64,000 nt of DNA from Armigeres subalbatus (lineage: Eukaryota > Arthropoda > Insecta > Diptera > Culicidae), in assembly GCF_024139115.2 (NCBI RefSeq), contig NW_026942683.1:1-64000 (forward strand), read 5' to 3'. This document shows positions 10,298 to 22,189 of this stretch, one piece after another. Made by a program: the position numbers and the translations under genes. Numbering within the stretch: the stretch's first letter is position 1; every line of letters starts with the position of its first letter. The notes beneath the pieces were generated by a model. The model saw only the letters and a program-made list of their open reading frames with translations, was not told the origin of the DNA and did not search any database.

Positions 10298-11300
10298 TTA
10301 AGTCTCAACTCGCTTCCATGCATCGGCAGTAGCCAAGTTGTGATCGACTTTGGTTCTAATCGCGTCCATTTCAGCCTTGGGTTGGACGTTGCCGTCTAGA
10401 TGGACGGTGACAATTCTTACAATTTCTGCAAAAGGGTGGATTATCGTATGTTTTCTTGCCTTCATGCTTATGTGAGCAATTGAAACAGCGCTTCGGAGTA
10501 GTAATATTAAGTCGAGAATGTCCATTAAGGTGGCACTTTTTCAATTTTTTTATGGGCCGCCCTTTTATTCGGTTCTATTTGATGCCCTGATGCTCTAGTC
10601 AAAATTTCAGCCAAATCGGTCAACGTTTGGGCGGTGCTAAACTTGTTGGATGTCTATATGGAAAAATGTATGCAGAAACAGCGAAAAACAGGGATTTGCA
10701 GTTGGATGGCATAATTTACGTTTAAGAACCATGATTCTCATTCAGTTCTTGTAAAATGAAATACGAAATGTTATGCTGAAAACCACGAGAATATTAAAGT
10801 TTATTAGGCAAAGATATTAGCATTTTACTGGAGTGTTGTAGGTGTGAATTTGTTTCTTTTTAATGGTAAAAGAAACGAAATTTGCTCAAACCCCACTTCA
10901 GAGAAATGCTAATAACAAAGCCGGGCAAACTCTAATCTTCTAGCGGTTGTCTGCATAACATTCTGTTTTAATTTTTTCAAGATCTCAATGAGTATCATAG
11001 TTCTTTATCGTAAATTGTGCCGTTCAACTGCAATTCACAGTTTTTGGATGTTTCTGATGCATACATTTTGCATATAAACTTCAAAAAGAGCTTAGCACCG
11101 TCCAAACGATGACCGATTTGGCTGAAGTTTCGTCCTGAGCATCAAATAGAACCGAATAAGAGGGCGGTCCATAAAAAAATCAAAAAGTTTTTTCCATATT
11201 AATTTGAGCCACCCTAATGTCCATACTCAAAACTGCTGAAGCAAAGCATCGAATTTGGGTAAAATGGCCTTGTTTTGAAGTTCAAAACTCCGATTTTTGC
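10298..11300 (-). pseudogene. Retroelement ORF1/gag zinc-knuckle fragment, split by a DNA element
   Basis: Reading the minus strand from about 11300, the fragment starts as NFKTRPFYPNSM and reaches FEYGH at the edge of an inserted element. It resumes at 10525 as SRLN, then KRCFNCSHKH and PPFCRNCK, and ends AEMDAIRTKVDHNLATADAW. When the insertion and one duplication copy are ignored, the frame is continuous across the join. Repeated Cys/His knuckles followed by an AEMDAIR-type helix are typical of ORF1 of I/Jockey-type non-LTR retrotransposons. Some knuckle cysteines are replaced (CFSSFEYGH has one Ser for Cys), so it is decayed. No reverse transcriptase from this copy is visible nearby. Confidence 0.7.
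10526..11215. mobile_element. 690-bp inverted-repeat element with 9-bp duplication (MULE-like)
   Basis: The ends are related inverted repeats, AAGGTGGCAC at the left and AGGGTGGCTC (complement) at the right. Long inner arms correspond: GGGCCGCCC and TTCGGTTCTATTTGATG at the left, CATCAAATAGAACCGAA and GGGCGGTCC at the right. AATGTCCAT at 10517-10525 is repeated at 11216-11224. It interrupts a retroelement zinc-knuckle gene exactly, which confirms the boundaries. It is non-coding and non-autonomous. Confidence 0.85.
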
Positions 11301-11794
11301 ATTCGTGGGGTATCCCAAGTAACAATTTCCATGCTTCTTGGATTTATTTAATTCTTATAGCGGATTTATAATAGCATTCACCATAGCTAGTTGATCAGTT
11401 TTATTGGCGATCTTATAGTTATCAATAAACCTCTCATAAATATTCTGAAAAAGCTTCAAACGTCAACCGCCTATTGACCTTATGAGCGGCTCTATAGTTG
11501 CGATGGAGAGCGTGTTAAATCCTATTTTCATAGCTAAATTATCCACTTTCTTTACGTCTAATTTCCTCCTGCAAGGAAGGAAGAAAGAGGAAAACACAAT
11601 CAAAACAAAACTGGATTGAATAAAAACAATCCAGTTGTAATTTTAATTATGGTTTGTTTACTCTTTCTTCTGCTGGCTTCGGCATTGGTGCTGAGTGTAA
11701 AACACATCTCTCATTTCTATATGTCAATAAACTGGTTCAATTCCCAAAATGGCTCAGTGATGTTAACAATGCCCAAAATCGCATATTTATCACA

Positions 11795-12060
11795 TACTAG
11801 TCGACCCGGCAGACGTTGTCCTGCATAGTAGGCGAAAATACGCGTTCTGAACTGCCTATGCGAAGTTTCGATACGATTCTTAATTTTAGGTTTTCAGGAT
11901 TTCCTCAACTTTACTCGTGATTCTCGCATGAGAAAATATCATATAAACCCGCCGGAAACGATAACAGACATATTTGCTGAAGGAATGGAGAAAATCCATC
12001 CAGCCGATGTCGAGTTATGCGGATACGAACACAGACCATTTCATTTTTATTATATAGATG
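11795..12060 (+). repeat. Dispersed ~260-bp repeat, copy 1
   Basis: It begins TACTAGTCGACCCGGCAGAC and ends with GTTATGCGGATACGAAC followed by a TTTTTATTATATAGAT tail. The copy at 38921-39184 has the same two ends. Fixed ends at both sides argue for a small defined element or the 3' tail of an RTE-like LINE. There is no coding capacity. Confidence 0.75.
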
Positions 12061-12135
12061 TATAGAAAGCCCAACAAAGCTCTTCTTGTCTTTTAGTGAT
12101 TTTGGATCGACTTTACGTTTTTCTTATATTCTTTA

Positions 12136-12278
12136 AACGGCTGGTCAGTCTTATAATTTTTACAACGAGTTTATTATTTATCTGACATATTTTCCCCTTG
12201 GAAAATTCACAATCACCGTGTCGAAACGTCGGCTAAATAATAAGCTCGTTGTAAAAATTGTAAGTCTGAGTAGCCGTT
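12136..12278. repeat. Hairpin-forming inverted repeat
   Basis: AACGGCTGGTCAGTCTTATA at 12136 and its near-complement ending at 12278 form arms of about 45 bp. The loop contains CGTGTCGAAACGTCGG. Possibly a MITE or a remnant of a Penelope-like element. Confidence 0.55.
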
Positions 12279-12291
12279 CAATACATGTAGT

Positions 12292-12818
12292 TCTTCTTGT
12301 CTTCTTGTCCTCTTGTCTTCTTGTCTTCTTATCTTCTTGTCTTCTTGTCTTCTTGTCTTTTTGTCTTCTTGTCTTCTTGTCTTCTTGTCTTCTTGTCTTC
12401 TTGTCTTCTTGTCTTCTTGTCTTCTTGTCTTCTTGTCTTCTTGTCTTCTTGTCTTCTTGTCTTCTTGTCTTCTTGTCTTCTTGTCTTCTTGTCTTCATGT
12501 CTTCTTGTCTTCTTGTCTTCTTGTCTTCTTGTCTTCTTGTCTTCTTGTCTTCTTGTCTTTTTGTCTTCTTGTATTTTTGTCTTCTTGTATTTTTGTCTTC
12601 TTGTCTTCTTGTCTTTTTGTCTTCTTGTCTTCTTGTCTTCTTGTCTTCTTGTCTTCTTGTTTTCTTGTCTTCTTGTCTTCTTGTCTTCTTGTCTTCTTGT
12701 CTTCTTGTGTTCTTGTCTTCTTGTTTTCTTGTCTTCTTGTCTTCTTGTTTTCTTGTCTTCTTGTCTTCTTGTCTTCTTGTCTTCTTGTCTTCTTGTCTTC
12801 TTGTCTTCTTGTCTTTTT
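12292..12818. repeat. 8-bp minisatellite (CTTCTTGT)n
   Basis: About 66 copies of an 8-base unit with few substitutions fill 527 bases. Because 8 is not a multiple of 3, the repeat is open in all three plus-strand frames and translates to the same 8-residue cycle (VFLSSCLL) in each. The complementary strand gives a KTRRQEDK cycle. These open frames are an arithmetic effect and not genes. Confidence 0.95.
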
Positions 12819-13249
12819 AGAAGAATGGTTTGTAAGTTGGAAAATATTTCCTAATGCTTAGGATCTCTGTGCAAAGGGTCCACATTATTCGTTCTTCCAG
12901 GTTTGATTCACGAATAAACAAACAAATTACAAAAAAAATCTGCAAGTAAGAAAACTCTCGATGGTCCTCTGAAGTATTTAAAGTTTTTGTTTTTGTCGAA
13001 AATTTTGACAGATCGATTAAGTAGAACTTTGAAAAATCATTATGTTTAAACCTTTTTGGCGGTATCAATTGGTATCGATATTTTGATAAATTTAAAGAAA
13101 CTTAAAGAACCGGTTCGCCGGGATGGATTATTCGGATTATTTGTTGCTCTCTTGTGATTGGTTGATTTTGCCCTTGGTCGCAAAATTATTATAAATTATT
13201 TTTCAATAGTTTTACATTTAAAAATGGTTACAAAGAATAAATTCGGTCG

Positions 13250-13455
13250 GTGCACACTTAAAATAAATCGCCGACTTCGATAAAATTTTACCGAAATCTC
13301 AACCGCTGAACTGTTCGGTAAATTATTTTACTGATTTTCGGTGATTTTAACAGTTGAGCAATGGAAAAAATTCCAAAAAATCTGTAAATTAATTTAGTTG
13401 AGATTTCGGTAAAATTTACCGAATACTGTAAAATGAGCTAAGTGTGTATTAATAA
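13250..13455. mobile_element. Small MITE-like inverted repeat
   Basis: TTACCGAAATCTCAAC near 13288 is matched by GTTGAGATTTCGGTAA near 13397. The outer ends carry CACACTTA and TAAGTGTG. About 200 bp, non-coding. Confidence 0.6.
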
Positions 13456-13476
13456 ACATCTCGAAAACGGTGTCAG

Positions 13477-14700
13477 GTCAAGGCCGAATGTCATTAGGCC
13501 GAATGGTCATTAGGCCGAACGGTCATTAGGCCGAATGGCCATTAGGCCGAATTAGCAAAAAGAAGCAAAAAGTGAGAATGAAAAGTTCTTTCTTCATCTT
13601 ACTCCTTCTTCCTTCTCCCTTCTTGCATTTTCCTTCTGCAATCTGTCTTCTTCCTTCTCCCTTCTTGCATCATCCTTCTGCTAACTGTCTTCTTCCTTCT
13701 TCTTTCTTTTTTCTTCCTTCTCCCTTCTTCTTTCTTCATTCTTCCTTCCTTCATTCTTCATTTTTCCTTCTTCCATTTTCCTTCTTACTTTTTAACTTCC
13801 TTCTTCCTTCTTACTTCTTTCTTCTTCCTTCTTCTTTCTTTCTTCTTCCTTCCTTCTTACTTCTTTACTTCCTTCTTCCTTCTATCTTCTCCCTTCTTCC
13901 TTCTTCCTTCTTCCTTATTTCTTCTTTCTTCTTTCTTCTTACGTCTTACTTCTTTACTTCCTTCTTTCTTCCTTCTTTCTTCTTACTTCTTTCTTCTTTT
14001 ACTTCCTTCTTTCTTCTTTCTTCTCCCTTCTTACTTTTTCCTTCTTCCTTCTTTCTTCTTCCTTTTTCCTTTTTCCTTCTTTCTTCTTCCTCCTTCCTTC
14101 TTCCTTCCTTCTTTCTTCTTCTGTCTTTCTTCTTCCTTCTTCCTTCTTCCCTCTTCCTTCTCCCTTCTTCCTTCTTCCTTTTTCTTTTTTCCTTCTTCCT
14201 TCTTCCTTCTTCCTTCTTTCTATTTCCTTCTGCGTTCTACCTTCTTCCTTCTTTTCTCTTCCTTCTTCCGTCTTCCCTTTTCCTTTTTTCTTCTTTCTTC
14301 TTCATTCTTCCTTCTTTTTTCTTCCTTCTTCCTTCTTCCTTTTTCCTTCTTCCTTCTTCCTTATTCCTTTCTCCTTTTTCCTTCTTCCTTCTTCCTTTTT
14401 ACTTTCTCCTTTTTCCTTCTTCTTTCTTCTTTCTTCCTTCTTCTTTCTTCCTTCTCCCTTCTTCCTTCTTCCTTCTTCCTTCTTTCTTCTTCTTTATTCT
14501 ATCTTCATTCTTCCTTTTCCCTTCTTCCTTCTTCCTCCTTTTTGCTTTTTTCTTCTTCCGTTATACTTCATCCTCACATCGCACTACTCACTTCTCACTC
14601 CCCAGTTCTCATTCGGCCTAATGGCCATTCGGCCTAATGACCGTTCGGCCTAATGACCATTCGGCCTAATGACCATTCGGCCTTATGACCTTCGGCCTAC
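13477..14700. mobile_element. Foldback element with tandem ATTAGGCCGAA ends and pyrimidine-rich core
   Basis: The left end (13477-13553) is four to five tandem copies of a ~19-bp unit containing GTCATTAGGCCGAA. The right end (14608-14699) carries the same unit in inverted orientation. Between them lies nearly 1 kb of CTTCCTT/CTTCTTC sequence. Inverted ends made of tandem short units are a foldback-type arrangement. The 349-codon Phe/Leu/Ser frame over the core is a composition artefact. A related, partial copy lies at 35050-36566. Confidence 0.8.
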
Positions 14701-15263
14701 CCCAAAAAAAATATTACTGAATATGTTATTTTTTGAACAAAATTATAACTCGTTGTGTTACATAAAAAGGGGTGAAAATAGCTTATACTATAACAAATTA
14801 TGTTCTTGAAAAGATTATGATTATCCATAATGTAGGCAATTAACTTTGTCCAGCTGTTTCTACTTTGAATATAGGTTCAAGATATACTGTAGGTGGTACC
14901 TTCGTTTTTCCAATTAGCATCTACCAAAAATGTAGGCAATTTTTTTTTCGGTAGAAATAAACATAACACAATCGGTGTACTTCGTTCGGTTACGTATTGC
15001 TCAATAACACCGTTCCTTCTTTCGCATTTGTATGCACGGATGTGAAAGCTTGCGAAATGGCAAAGACTCATCTATTTTGCAACACATCCCCAGTAAATGG
15101 ATTGCTCGAAAACGGTAAGGTCGGTAACGCGTCATATAACCCACCGATACAAATTGCAAACCTGGCATGGTACCTTCGGTAGATGGAGTGGATTTTATCT
15201 TCCTATACTCATCGCCGCCGTGCCGTATAGAGAGATGAAAAGAAAATCAAAAGCAAAACTCAC

Positions 15264-15398
15264 CTATCCAGCATCTTGTGCTTGACTTTTCGTACCCTCG
15301 AGCAGCTGCGGCAGATGTGCGTCGTCATCCAGGGGCTGCCCCAGCCAGGAACCGGGCGAGTCATTCCATCTGGGAAGCACGGCTATTTGGCATTGTTT
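15264..15398 (-). CDS. Diacylglycerol kinase (delta/eta-like) catalytic-domain exon
   Basis: This 135-base GC-rich exon continues the kinase catalytic domain started at 47592. It has a good acceptor (ATCTTTGCAG) and a strong donor (ATAG/GTGAGT) on the minus strand. The translation reads KQCQIAVLP, then WNDSP where the family has the conserved glycine-rich LGTGNDLARVLGWG stretch, then DDDAHLPQLLE, and in the last frame KMLDR at the splice junction. These are hallmarks of type II diacylglycerol kinases, which phosphorylate diacylglycerol to phosphatidic acid at membranes. The frame shifts at least twice, through missing bases in the glycine-rich loop and near the LLE segment. An apparent TAG at the end is out of the true frame. 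The next exon is not seen in 1-15263. Confidence 0.85.
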   Translation of the reverse strand, partial: KQCQIAVLPRWNDSPGSWLGQPLDDDAHLPQLLEGTKSQAQDAG

Positions 15399-16859
15399 CT
15401 GCAAAGATAATAAAACGAATCATAATAAGGTGCTGCCCTGGACGGCTTTAATTCATTTGGGTGATGGTCACTGTGTAACGTTTGTGGTTCCTAAGGAGTC
15501 GTTCGATTACTTGGTATATCTGCGTTCTTATTATCCCTATACAAGTTTAAGGAAAACATTTTAGCTTTGAGATAACTAATTGAGATAAATGTAATGAGCA
15601 TTGTAAAATAAAATAAAACGATCCGATTTCTGTTCGGATATACATTAAATCATTTAAGAGAAGATTGATAGCAATTACTACCCAACCGAGGTTATGAAGA
15701 TTTACAAATATTGTATGAGACCTTAAAATTTTACGTTCTTTAACAATGTTCTTCTAAGTTCTTCTAACAATATTTAGTTGTGAGCTTACTTTTTATAAGA
15801 ATCTAAAAATTTCACAATCCAAGTTAGAGGTTTAGGTGGTTCTTGAACAGAATTATTAGAAGAAATGTTTGAGTTTTTGACAAACAAACAAATATGAAAA
15901 CTCACAAAATTGAGAAATTTCTATAAACACAAACGTTACAAAGAATGGGGCATGTATGGAAAGTTGAACAACTTTAAATTTGATTTTTCTTTGGATTTTT
16001 TTATTACTTTTTTACTTTACTTTATTTTAGTTATTATGATCTTTTTAACGTTTTCATGAAAATTTGTTACATTTTGGTTTATTTATGGAAGTTTATAATT
16101 ATTAAGAACTCTTTGTTGTTGTACTTTGAAACGGAATTGGCTGCGAACTAAAAACACTAATGGTCTACAGTCCCTCGAATCAAATAATCAACCTGATTTG
16201 AATCTGCCTCGCCCCATTCCAGAAAAGACACGTGATGAATTAAATTTCCACACAAAGTACAAGGAACCGCGCGATTATGACCCACTATGGCGCTGGAAAG
16301 GAGGTGGATGTGGAAGGACTGGTCGGAGTTTGATGCATGCATTCGTCGACAGAAGAAAAAACAGACAGATCGCGTGATAAGCAGAAACATAAACGGAATT
16401 ATTGCTCTAACAATAAGACCAGTCAACACCATACTACCCACCGTAAGCGCAGTGACAAACAAAACAGATACACCTATCTTCCGCGCGATGAGAGCTGCTC
16501 GCGGCGGCTAAGGAACACTTTTCGCGACCGCCACCACCATCAGAAGCCAACACCGTACCGCCAACCATCGCTTTTCGGAGGAGGTGTTAAATCCATGCTG
16601 CTGCTACTCGATCCAGAACAACCAACAATATCTCCATCGCCGAGGCCCTGTGTCTGTCAGTGTTTTGCCAGAATTGACGAACTCCTTAGAGAAGCAATGG
16701 TTCTTCATGCTCCTGCCAACAGACGGGTTTTAAAGGATGCACAGTGGGAATGCAGAATGTGACCAACAAATAGTACTTCCGATCAACAACGCACTCATTC
16801 GGAGAAGTCATAAAATGTAATGGTGACGAACTAAAAAACTTCATCAAACCACAGGCAAC

Positions 16860-17420
16860 AGAACTACTTGTATACTGTCAGAACTTCAATCGTATGAAAA
16901 GTGCTATCAAAATGAACGAAATACATAAACAAATTTTGAGTTCCTCTTTCTCGGTTATTTTAGGAACTGAAACAAGTTGGTCAGAAAGCGTTAAAAGCGA
17001 GGAAGTTTTTGGTAGTGATTATAATGTTTTTAGAGATGACCGAGATCTCGTCTTAGCGCAAGAATGTCTGGCGGAGGTGTCTCATCGCAAATTTCCTCAA
17101 AACATAATTCAGACTCATTGATTCTACAAATTTAATGAATTTGAGCATGTGTGGGTAAAACGCATATTGATGGTGAAACTCACATTTTGCAACAGTGTAC
17201 TTTCCTCCAGATCAAACTGATAAATCCTCATATGAAAAGTTCTTCCATAATGCCGATGAAATTATTTCCATTTTCCTCCTGAATTCAAAGTTCACATTGC
17301 AGCGATTCAGCCAACATAGAGACTTCATTCAGATTCTGAGAATGAAAGTATTTTGCTCAGTTGTCGGTGAAAATGAGACTTTACAATTTATTTTGAAAAA
17401 ACTGCATGTTTAGGCTTGAA
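16860..17420 (+). pseudogene. LINE apurinic-type endonuclease domain, fragmentary
   Basis: The start reads YCQNFNRMKSAIKMNEIH, then ILGTETSW and VFRDDRD. These match the N-terminal signature of LINE endonucleases: a QN-type start, an ETW motif with the catalytic Glu, and YxVxRxDR. A later segment at 17195 (VYFPPDQTDKSSYEKF) matches the middle of the domain. Stops and frameshifts separate the pieces, and the C-terminal SDH motif was not found. In intact elements this enzyme nicks target DNA to prime reverse transcription. Confidence 0.8.
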
Positions 17421-18169
17421 TCAAATCAATCATGTGAAAAATCGACAAAATTGCTATTTGACTTTTTGTTCACAAACACTCTCGATGATTTCTGTGTAAA
17501 TGAGTCTCTATCGCCGTTATGGAAAAATGAAGCATTTCACACAGCAATAGAATACTCTGTATTTGTGCATCGGAACCATATGATCCTTATGGCTATGATT
17601 TCGAAAATATCTCGATTATAAAATGCAAATTTTGACAACATTAAACAAAAATTAACAGAGCTAATTGGCAACAAATTTTACAAATCAAACTGACATTGAA
17701 TGTGCTGTTACGACTTTTATGCAATTTTAATAGACATTGTTCGGAATGAAGTACCATTCGTGAGGAAACGTCCGCTTATAACTCAAAAAACCCAATATGG
17801 TTCAACAAACAAATCAAAATTTGAACCGAACAAAAGGCTCATAAACTTTATAAACAATACACAGTCAAGAAAATTTAGAAAACTATTTGAATATTTGCGA
17901 TCAACATTTAGCCATGTCTTCGGCTCTTAAGGTATAATGCTAAAACCAAAATGAAATCAAATCATGTCCAAAAACTTTTCAAGTATGCCAAAACAAGCTA
18001 AAATCCACAATTTTCATCGAAAATGACTTAGATGAAAATTAGGAGATAATGCTGATAAATTTGTACTCTTTTGCAACCTTTTTCAAGAGACATATGCAAT
18101 TTCCGAAAGTGTATTGATTAGAATATTTTCACATTTCCTGACTATTTAAGCGGTGTTGGTGTAAACCAA

Positions 18170-19430
18170 ATTAATGCAACAGATTTTGGCAGCTCTACAG
18201 AATTTAGATGTCTCAAAAGGATCCGGACCAGATGGAATTCCACCTATGTTTTGAAAAAGTTGTGCAAGCAATTTGACACCTTTATTTTGGTTATTCAAGT
18301 TATCTTTAGAAACCAGTAGCTTTCAAAAGAATGGAAGAAGTCTTTTCTAATACCAATTTTTAAATCAGGAAAAATCTGATATTAGAAATTATCGTGGTAG
18401 CCATTATTTCATGTATTCCTAAACTTTTGAATCAATCATCAATAGAAGGATGTTCAACCAAATAAAACATATAATAACAGATGCACAACGGGTTCTTTAA
18501 AGGACGTTCGACTACAACCAATCTTTTAGAATTTGTAAATTACTCATTAATGCTATGGACAAAGGTAGTCATGTTGAGGCGCTTACACAGACTTTAGCAA
18601 AGCATTTGATAGACTCGATATTCCTATGATGATTTTCAAGCTGAGAAATTGGGAATTGAGATGAGACTCTAAATGGATTAAATCGTTTAACGACCGCCAA
18701 CAAATAGTACGATTTGAGAGAAACAGTCGCTTCCAGTCAATGTAACATCTGGAGTTCCCCAAAGGCTCATATGGGACCTCTTCTATTCATATTGTTTTGT
18801 AAACGATATATCACTCATTCTTAAGCATCTTAAAATCCTTATTTATGCGGACGATATGAAACTATTTATGGAAATCAAAAATACTGTGACAATGACATCT
18901 ACTTGAACGAAATACCATATTTGATAACTGGTGTAACAAAAGCTTACACAACTTAATGTCAAAATGTAATTTGATCACTTTCAGTGAAACAGGAGCACAC
19001 CATCGATAACTGTAACTCTAGAAATCACAGTACAAAAATGTGAAAGGGTTAGAGATTTGGGTGTAATCTTAGATGCTAAGCTAACCTTTACTGACCACTA
19101 CAACACTATTATCCATAGAGCAACAAATATTGCCAGTTTTATAAAAGATTTGTTATAACTTTCAAGATCTATATACAATTAAAACTTTGTACGTTGCGTA
19201 TGTCAGATCAATTATAGATGTTAGCATTGTATGGTCTCCGTATATGAAATCACATGATGATAATAGAATCAATTCAAAAGCAATTCCTTATCCTTACCAA
19301 ATTAGGGTGGACAACATTCCACTTCCGTCATTACGAGGCGCGATGTATGCTTATAGATATCAATCATTAAAAAAGCGTCGTGAATTTGCCATGATCTCAT
19401 TTGTGAATGATATTGTTCGCACGCATTGAT
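18170..19430 (+). pseudogene. LINE reverse transcriptase and C-terminal region, fragmentary
   Basis: Segments include SKGSGPDGIP (about 18210), YTDFSKAFDRLDI (18587 onward, first catalytic Asp), SGVPQG (about 18750) and YADDMKLF (18843 onward, the catalytic dyad). Later come DLGVILDAKLTF (about 19050), TLYVAYVRSIIDVSIVWSP (19180-19240) and RREFAMISFVNDIV (19378-19420), the usual tail of Jockey/CR1-type proteins. At least five frame changes occur, so it is a relic. Confidence 0.85.
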
Positions 19431-20009
19431 TCCACCAAACTATTGTCTTGTTTAAATTTTTACCTCCTACCAGCAATTGAAATCGAAACTTGTTTTCACC
19501 TGTCATCATCGAACAAATTATGCAAAATTTAGTCCAATGAATCAAATGATGTCTTTTACAATCAGTATTGTGAAAGCAATTGATTTAGCCATACCTCAGT
19601 ATGAGCCTAAGATATTTTAGGAACATTAGTTACAATAGAACATAGTTATAAGTTTTTAATGTAGTCTACATTATGTTTTGACGAAATAAATAAATAAATT
19701 AAGTTTTATTAAAGAGATTTTTTGCTTCCTACGTTGTGGGACTTACTACCTCACTGCCCCGAATGTCATTATCCCGAAGGCTACTGCAGAAAACCACTAC
19801 TAAAAGGCCATTCGAAAACAGTTAAGAATCTGTGCATTTCATTATTATCCTCAACAGATATCAGTTAATCAAAAATGACGATAAGACAGACAGGAGATAA
19901 TGCCTTCTAAATGGTTACATGTGCTCCGTATAAGGCATGTTATCCGATTATCAAGTTGATCGACCCGACTTTATCACGTCGATTTCGTACGTTTTGACGA
20001 TTTTGTTTG

Positions 20010-22185
20010 AAGAATTTCTCGGTAGGAATTACTCCGGAAGTTCCTCAAAGAATCCTTGGAAGTTCCTTCAGTAATTTCTGCGGAGGTTCCTCAGTATTCT
20101 ACGGAGTTCCTCAGGAAATCTGCGAAAGTACCTCAGAATTCCTGCTGAAGTTTTTCCAGGAACTCCGCAGGTTCCTTGGAATTCTGTGAAAGTTCGCTCA
20201 GCAATTTTCAGGAAGTTCTCTGATTTCCTCCCATATTCCTCAGGACTACTTTCGGAAGTTCCTCCAAGAATTCCTGTGGAAGATCCGCCGGGGTTGTTGC
20301 GAAGTTCCTCAGAATACCTCAGAAAGTCCTTGAAAATTCCTCCGATAGTCAAGGAATTCTTGCGGAAGTTCCTTCGGAAATCCTGGAATTTCCTCAGAAA
20401 TTTCCTGCTAAAGTTCTACGGAATTCATGGAAATTCACAGGAATTGCTCCGGAAGTTCATCCAGGAATTCCTTAGGAAGTTCCTTCGGAATTTTCTAAGT
20501 TCCTCAGCAATTTCTCCGGACGTTTCTCCAGAATTTCTCAGGAATTTCACTCCGAGTAGTTCCTCCAGGAATTCTGCGAAGTTCCTTCAGGAATTACTCC
20601 CGAAGGACCTCGGAGTTCTTAAAATTCATGTGGAAAATCCTCCAGGAGTTCAAGCGGAAGATCCTCATGGAATTCTGTGAGAGCTTCCTCTAGGATTTGC
20701 TGTAAAGTTCAACAAGAATACCTCCAGTTCCTACAAGAATACCTCAGAAAATTCCTCCACGACTTTCTCCAGAAGTTCTTCCAGCAAATAGGAATAGCAA
20801 GAGAATTCCTGGAGGACTTAGAAATTCCTGGGACCTTCAGGAACAATTCCTGAAGAAACTTCCGAGAAAATTACTGGAGGAAATTCAGAGGAGTTCTGGG
20901 CAACGCTATCTATGAATTCTTGGAGGCCACAGGAGAAATTCCTGGAGGAATTCTCGGAGGAGCTTCCGGAGAATTCCTGGAGGAACATCAGAAAATGAGA
21001 ACTTCGGATTCCTGAAGGAACTTCGTATAAATTTCTGGGGAACTTCGAAAAATTCCTGGAGGAACTTCCGGGGAATTCGTGGAGGAACTTCTAAGCAATT
21101 CCTGGACGACTTCGCAGAATTCCTGGAAGAACCAGCAGGAATTTCTGGAAGGTACTGCAGGAATTTCTGGAGTAACTTCAAGGATTTCCTGAAGGAACAT
21201 CCGTGGGAGTTCCTGGAGAACTTCACAGAAGTACAGGGAGGAACTTCCGAGGAATTCTGGGAGGGCCTTCAGGAGGAATTCCTGGAGAACTTCGGAAAAA
21301 TTCCTGGAGGACCTTTGGAAGCATGGAACTTCGTAGAACTGGAGCAACTTCCTGAGGAATTCTGAAAGGAATTTCAGAGGAATTCCTGGAGAAACTTCGG
21401 AGAATTCACCTGAGAACTTACGGAACAATTCTTGGGAGAACTCCCAGAGGATTCCTGGAGAACTGGAACAATTCCTGGAGGAACTTCGCAGGAATTCCTG
21501 TAAGAACTTCTGTAGAACTTCCGGAGGAATGCTTGGAGAAACTATCGGATTAATTTTCTGGATGAATTCTGGAGGTATTCTTGGAGAAACTTCTGCAACA
21601 AATCTTAGAGTAAATTCCACAGGAATTCCTAGGAGATCTTTCGCTGGAACTCCTGGAGCATCTTCCACAGAAATTTCTGGAGGAAAATCCGAAGGAACTC
21701 CTGGAGGAACACACGGAGGTAATCCTAGAGGAACTTCCTGAAAAATTCCTGAGCGAACTTCCGGAGCAACTCCTGGAAGAACTTCTGCAGGAATTCCTGG
21801 AGGAGCTACCGCAAAAATCACTGAAGGATATTCAAGAATTTCTTAGAAACTCTGCAGAAATAACAGAGACTTCCTAAGAAATTTTGGAGGATTAAACGGA
21901 AAAATTCCTGGAGAAACTTCCGGAGCAATTCCTGGAGGAACTTCAGAAAAGCACTTCCTGGAGGAACCCAGAGGACTTCCTGAAGGAACTTCGAGAGAAA
22001 ATCCTTGCAGAAACTTCGGGAGCTATTCCTGGAGGAACTTCCGCTGAATTCCTGGATGAACTTCGCAGGAATTCTGGAGAACTTCCTCTGAATTCTTGGA
22101 AGAGCTTCTGCAGGAAATTCCTAACAACTTCAGGAAGGAATTATTGGAGGACCTTTGCAGGAATTTCTGGAAGAATTTTCAATTC
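20010..22185. repeat. Large inverted repeat of GAATTCCTGGAGGAACTTCC-type units
   Basis: From 20010 to about 20800 the sequence consists of degenerate units in the AAGTTCCTCAGGAATTCC orientation. From about 20800 to 22185 the same units run in the opposite orientation (GGAATTCCTGGAGGAACTTC). The two halves could fold into a hairpin of more than 700 bp per arm. Open frames up to 277 codons are repeat artefacts rich in Pro/Glu/Phe/Leu. Confidence 0.85.
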
Positions 22186-22189
22186 CAAG

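Larger units (their letters stand above)
16126..19702 (+). mobile_element. Jockey/CR1-like non-LTR retrotransposon, decayed
   Basis: Plus-strand segments in shifting frames give the order endonuclease, linker, reverse transcriptase, C-terminal region. The element ends in a GAAATAAATAAATAAAT tail (19683-19699), a typical LINE 3' end. No start codon or promoter could be set; the 5' boundary near 16126 is a guess. An Arg/His-rich segment (16337-16762) may be the end of ORF1. Many frameshifts and stops rule out activity. It lies inside the large diacylglycerol kinase intron, in the opposite orientation to the gene. Confidence 0.85.

Noticed and set aside
12178..12861. Open frames of 106-200 codons on both strands
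   Set aside because: They are translations of the 8-bp minisatellite, which is open in every frame.
13572..14621. 349-codon Phe/Leu/Ser-rich frame that looks like a membrane protein
   Set aside because: It covers a pure pyrimidine CTTCCTT tract; hydrophobicity follows from TTC/CTT codons, with no domain and no codon bias.
15264..15266. TAG at the end of the kinase exon as a true stop codon
   Set aside because: The family reads KMLDR across this splice junction, so the TAG is in the wrong frame after an upstream base loss.
20906..21821. 106- and 277-codon Pro/Glu-rich frames
   Set aside because: They are translations of GAATTCCTGGAGGAAC microunits in an inverted repeat.
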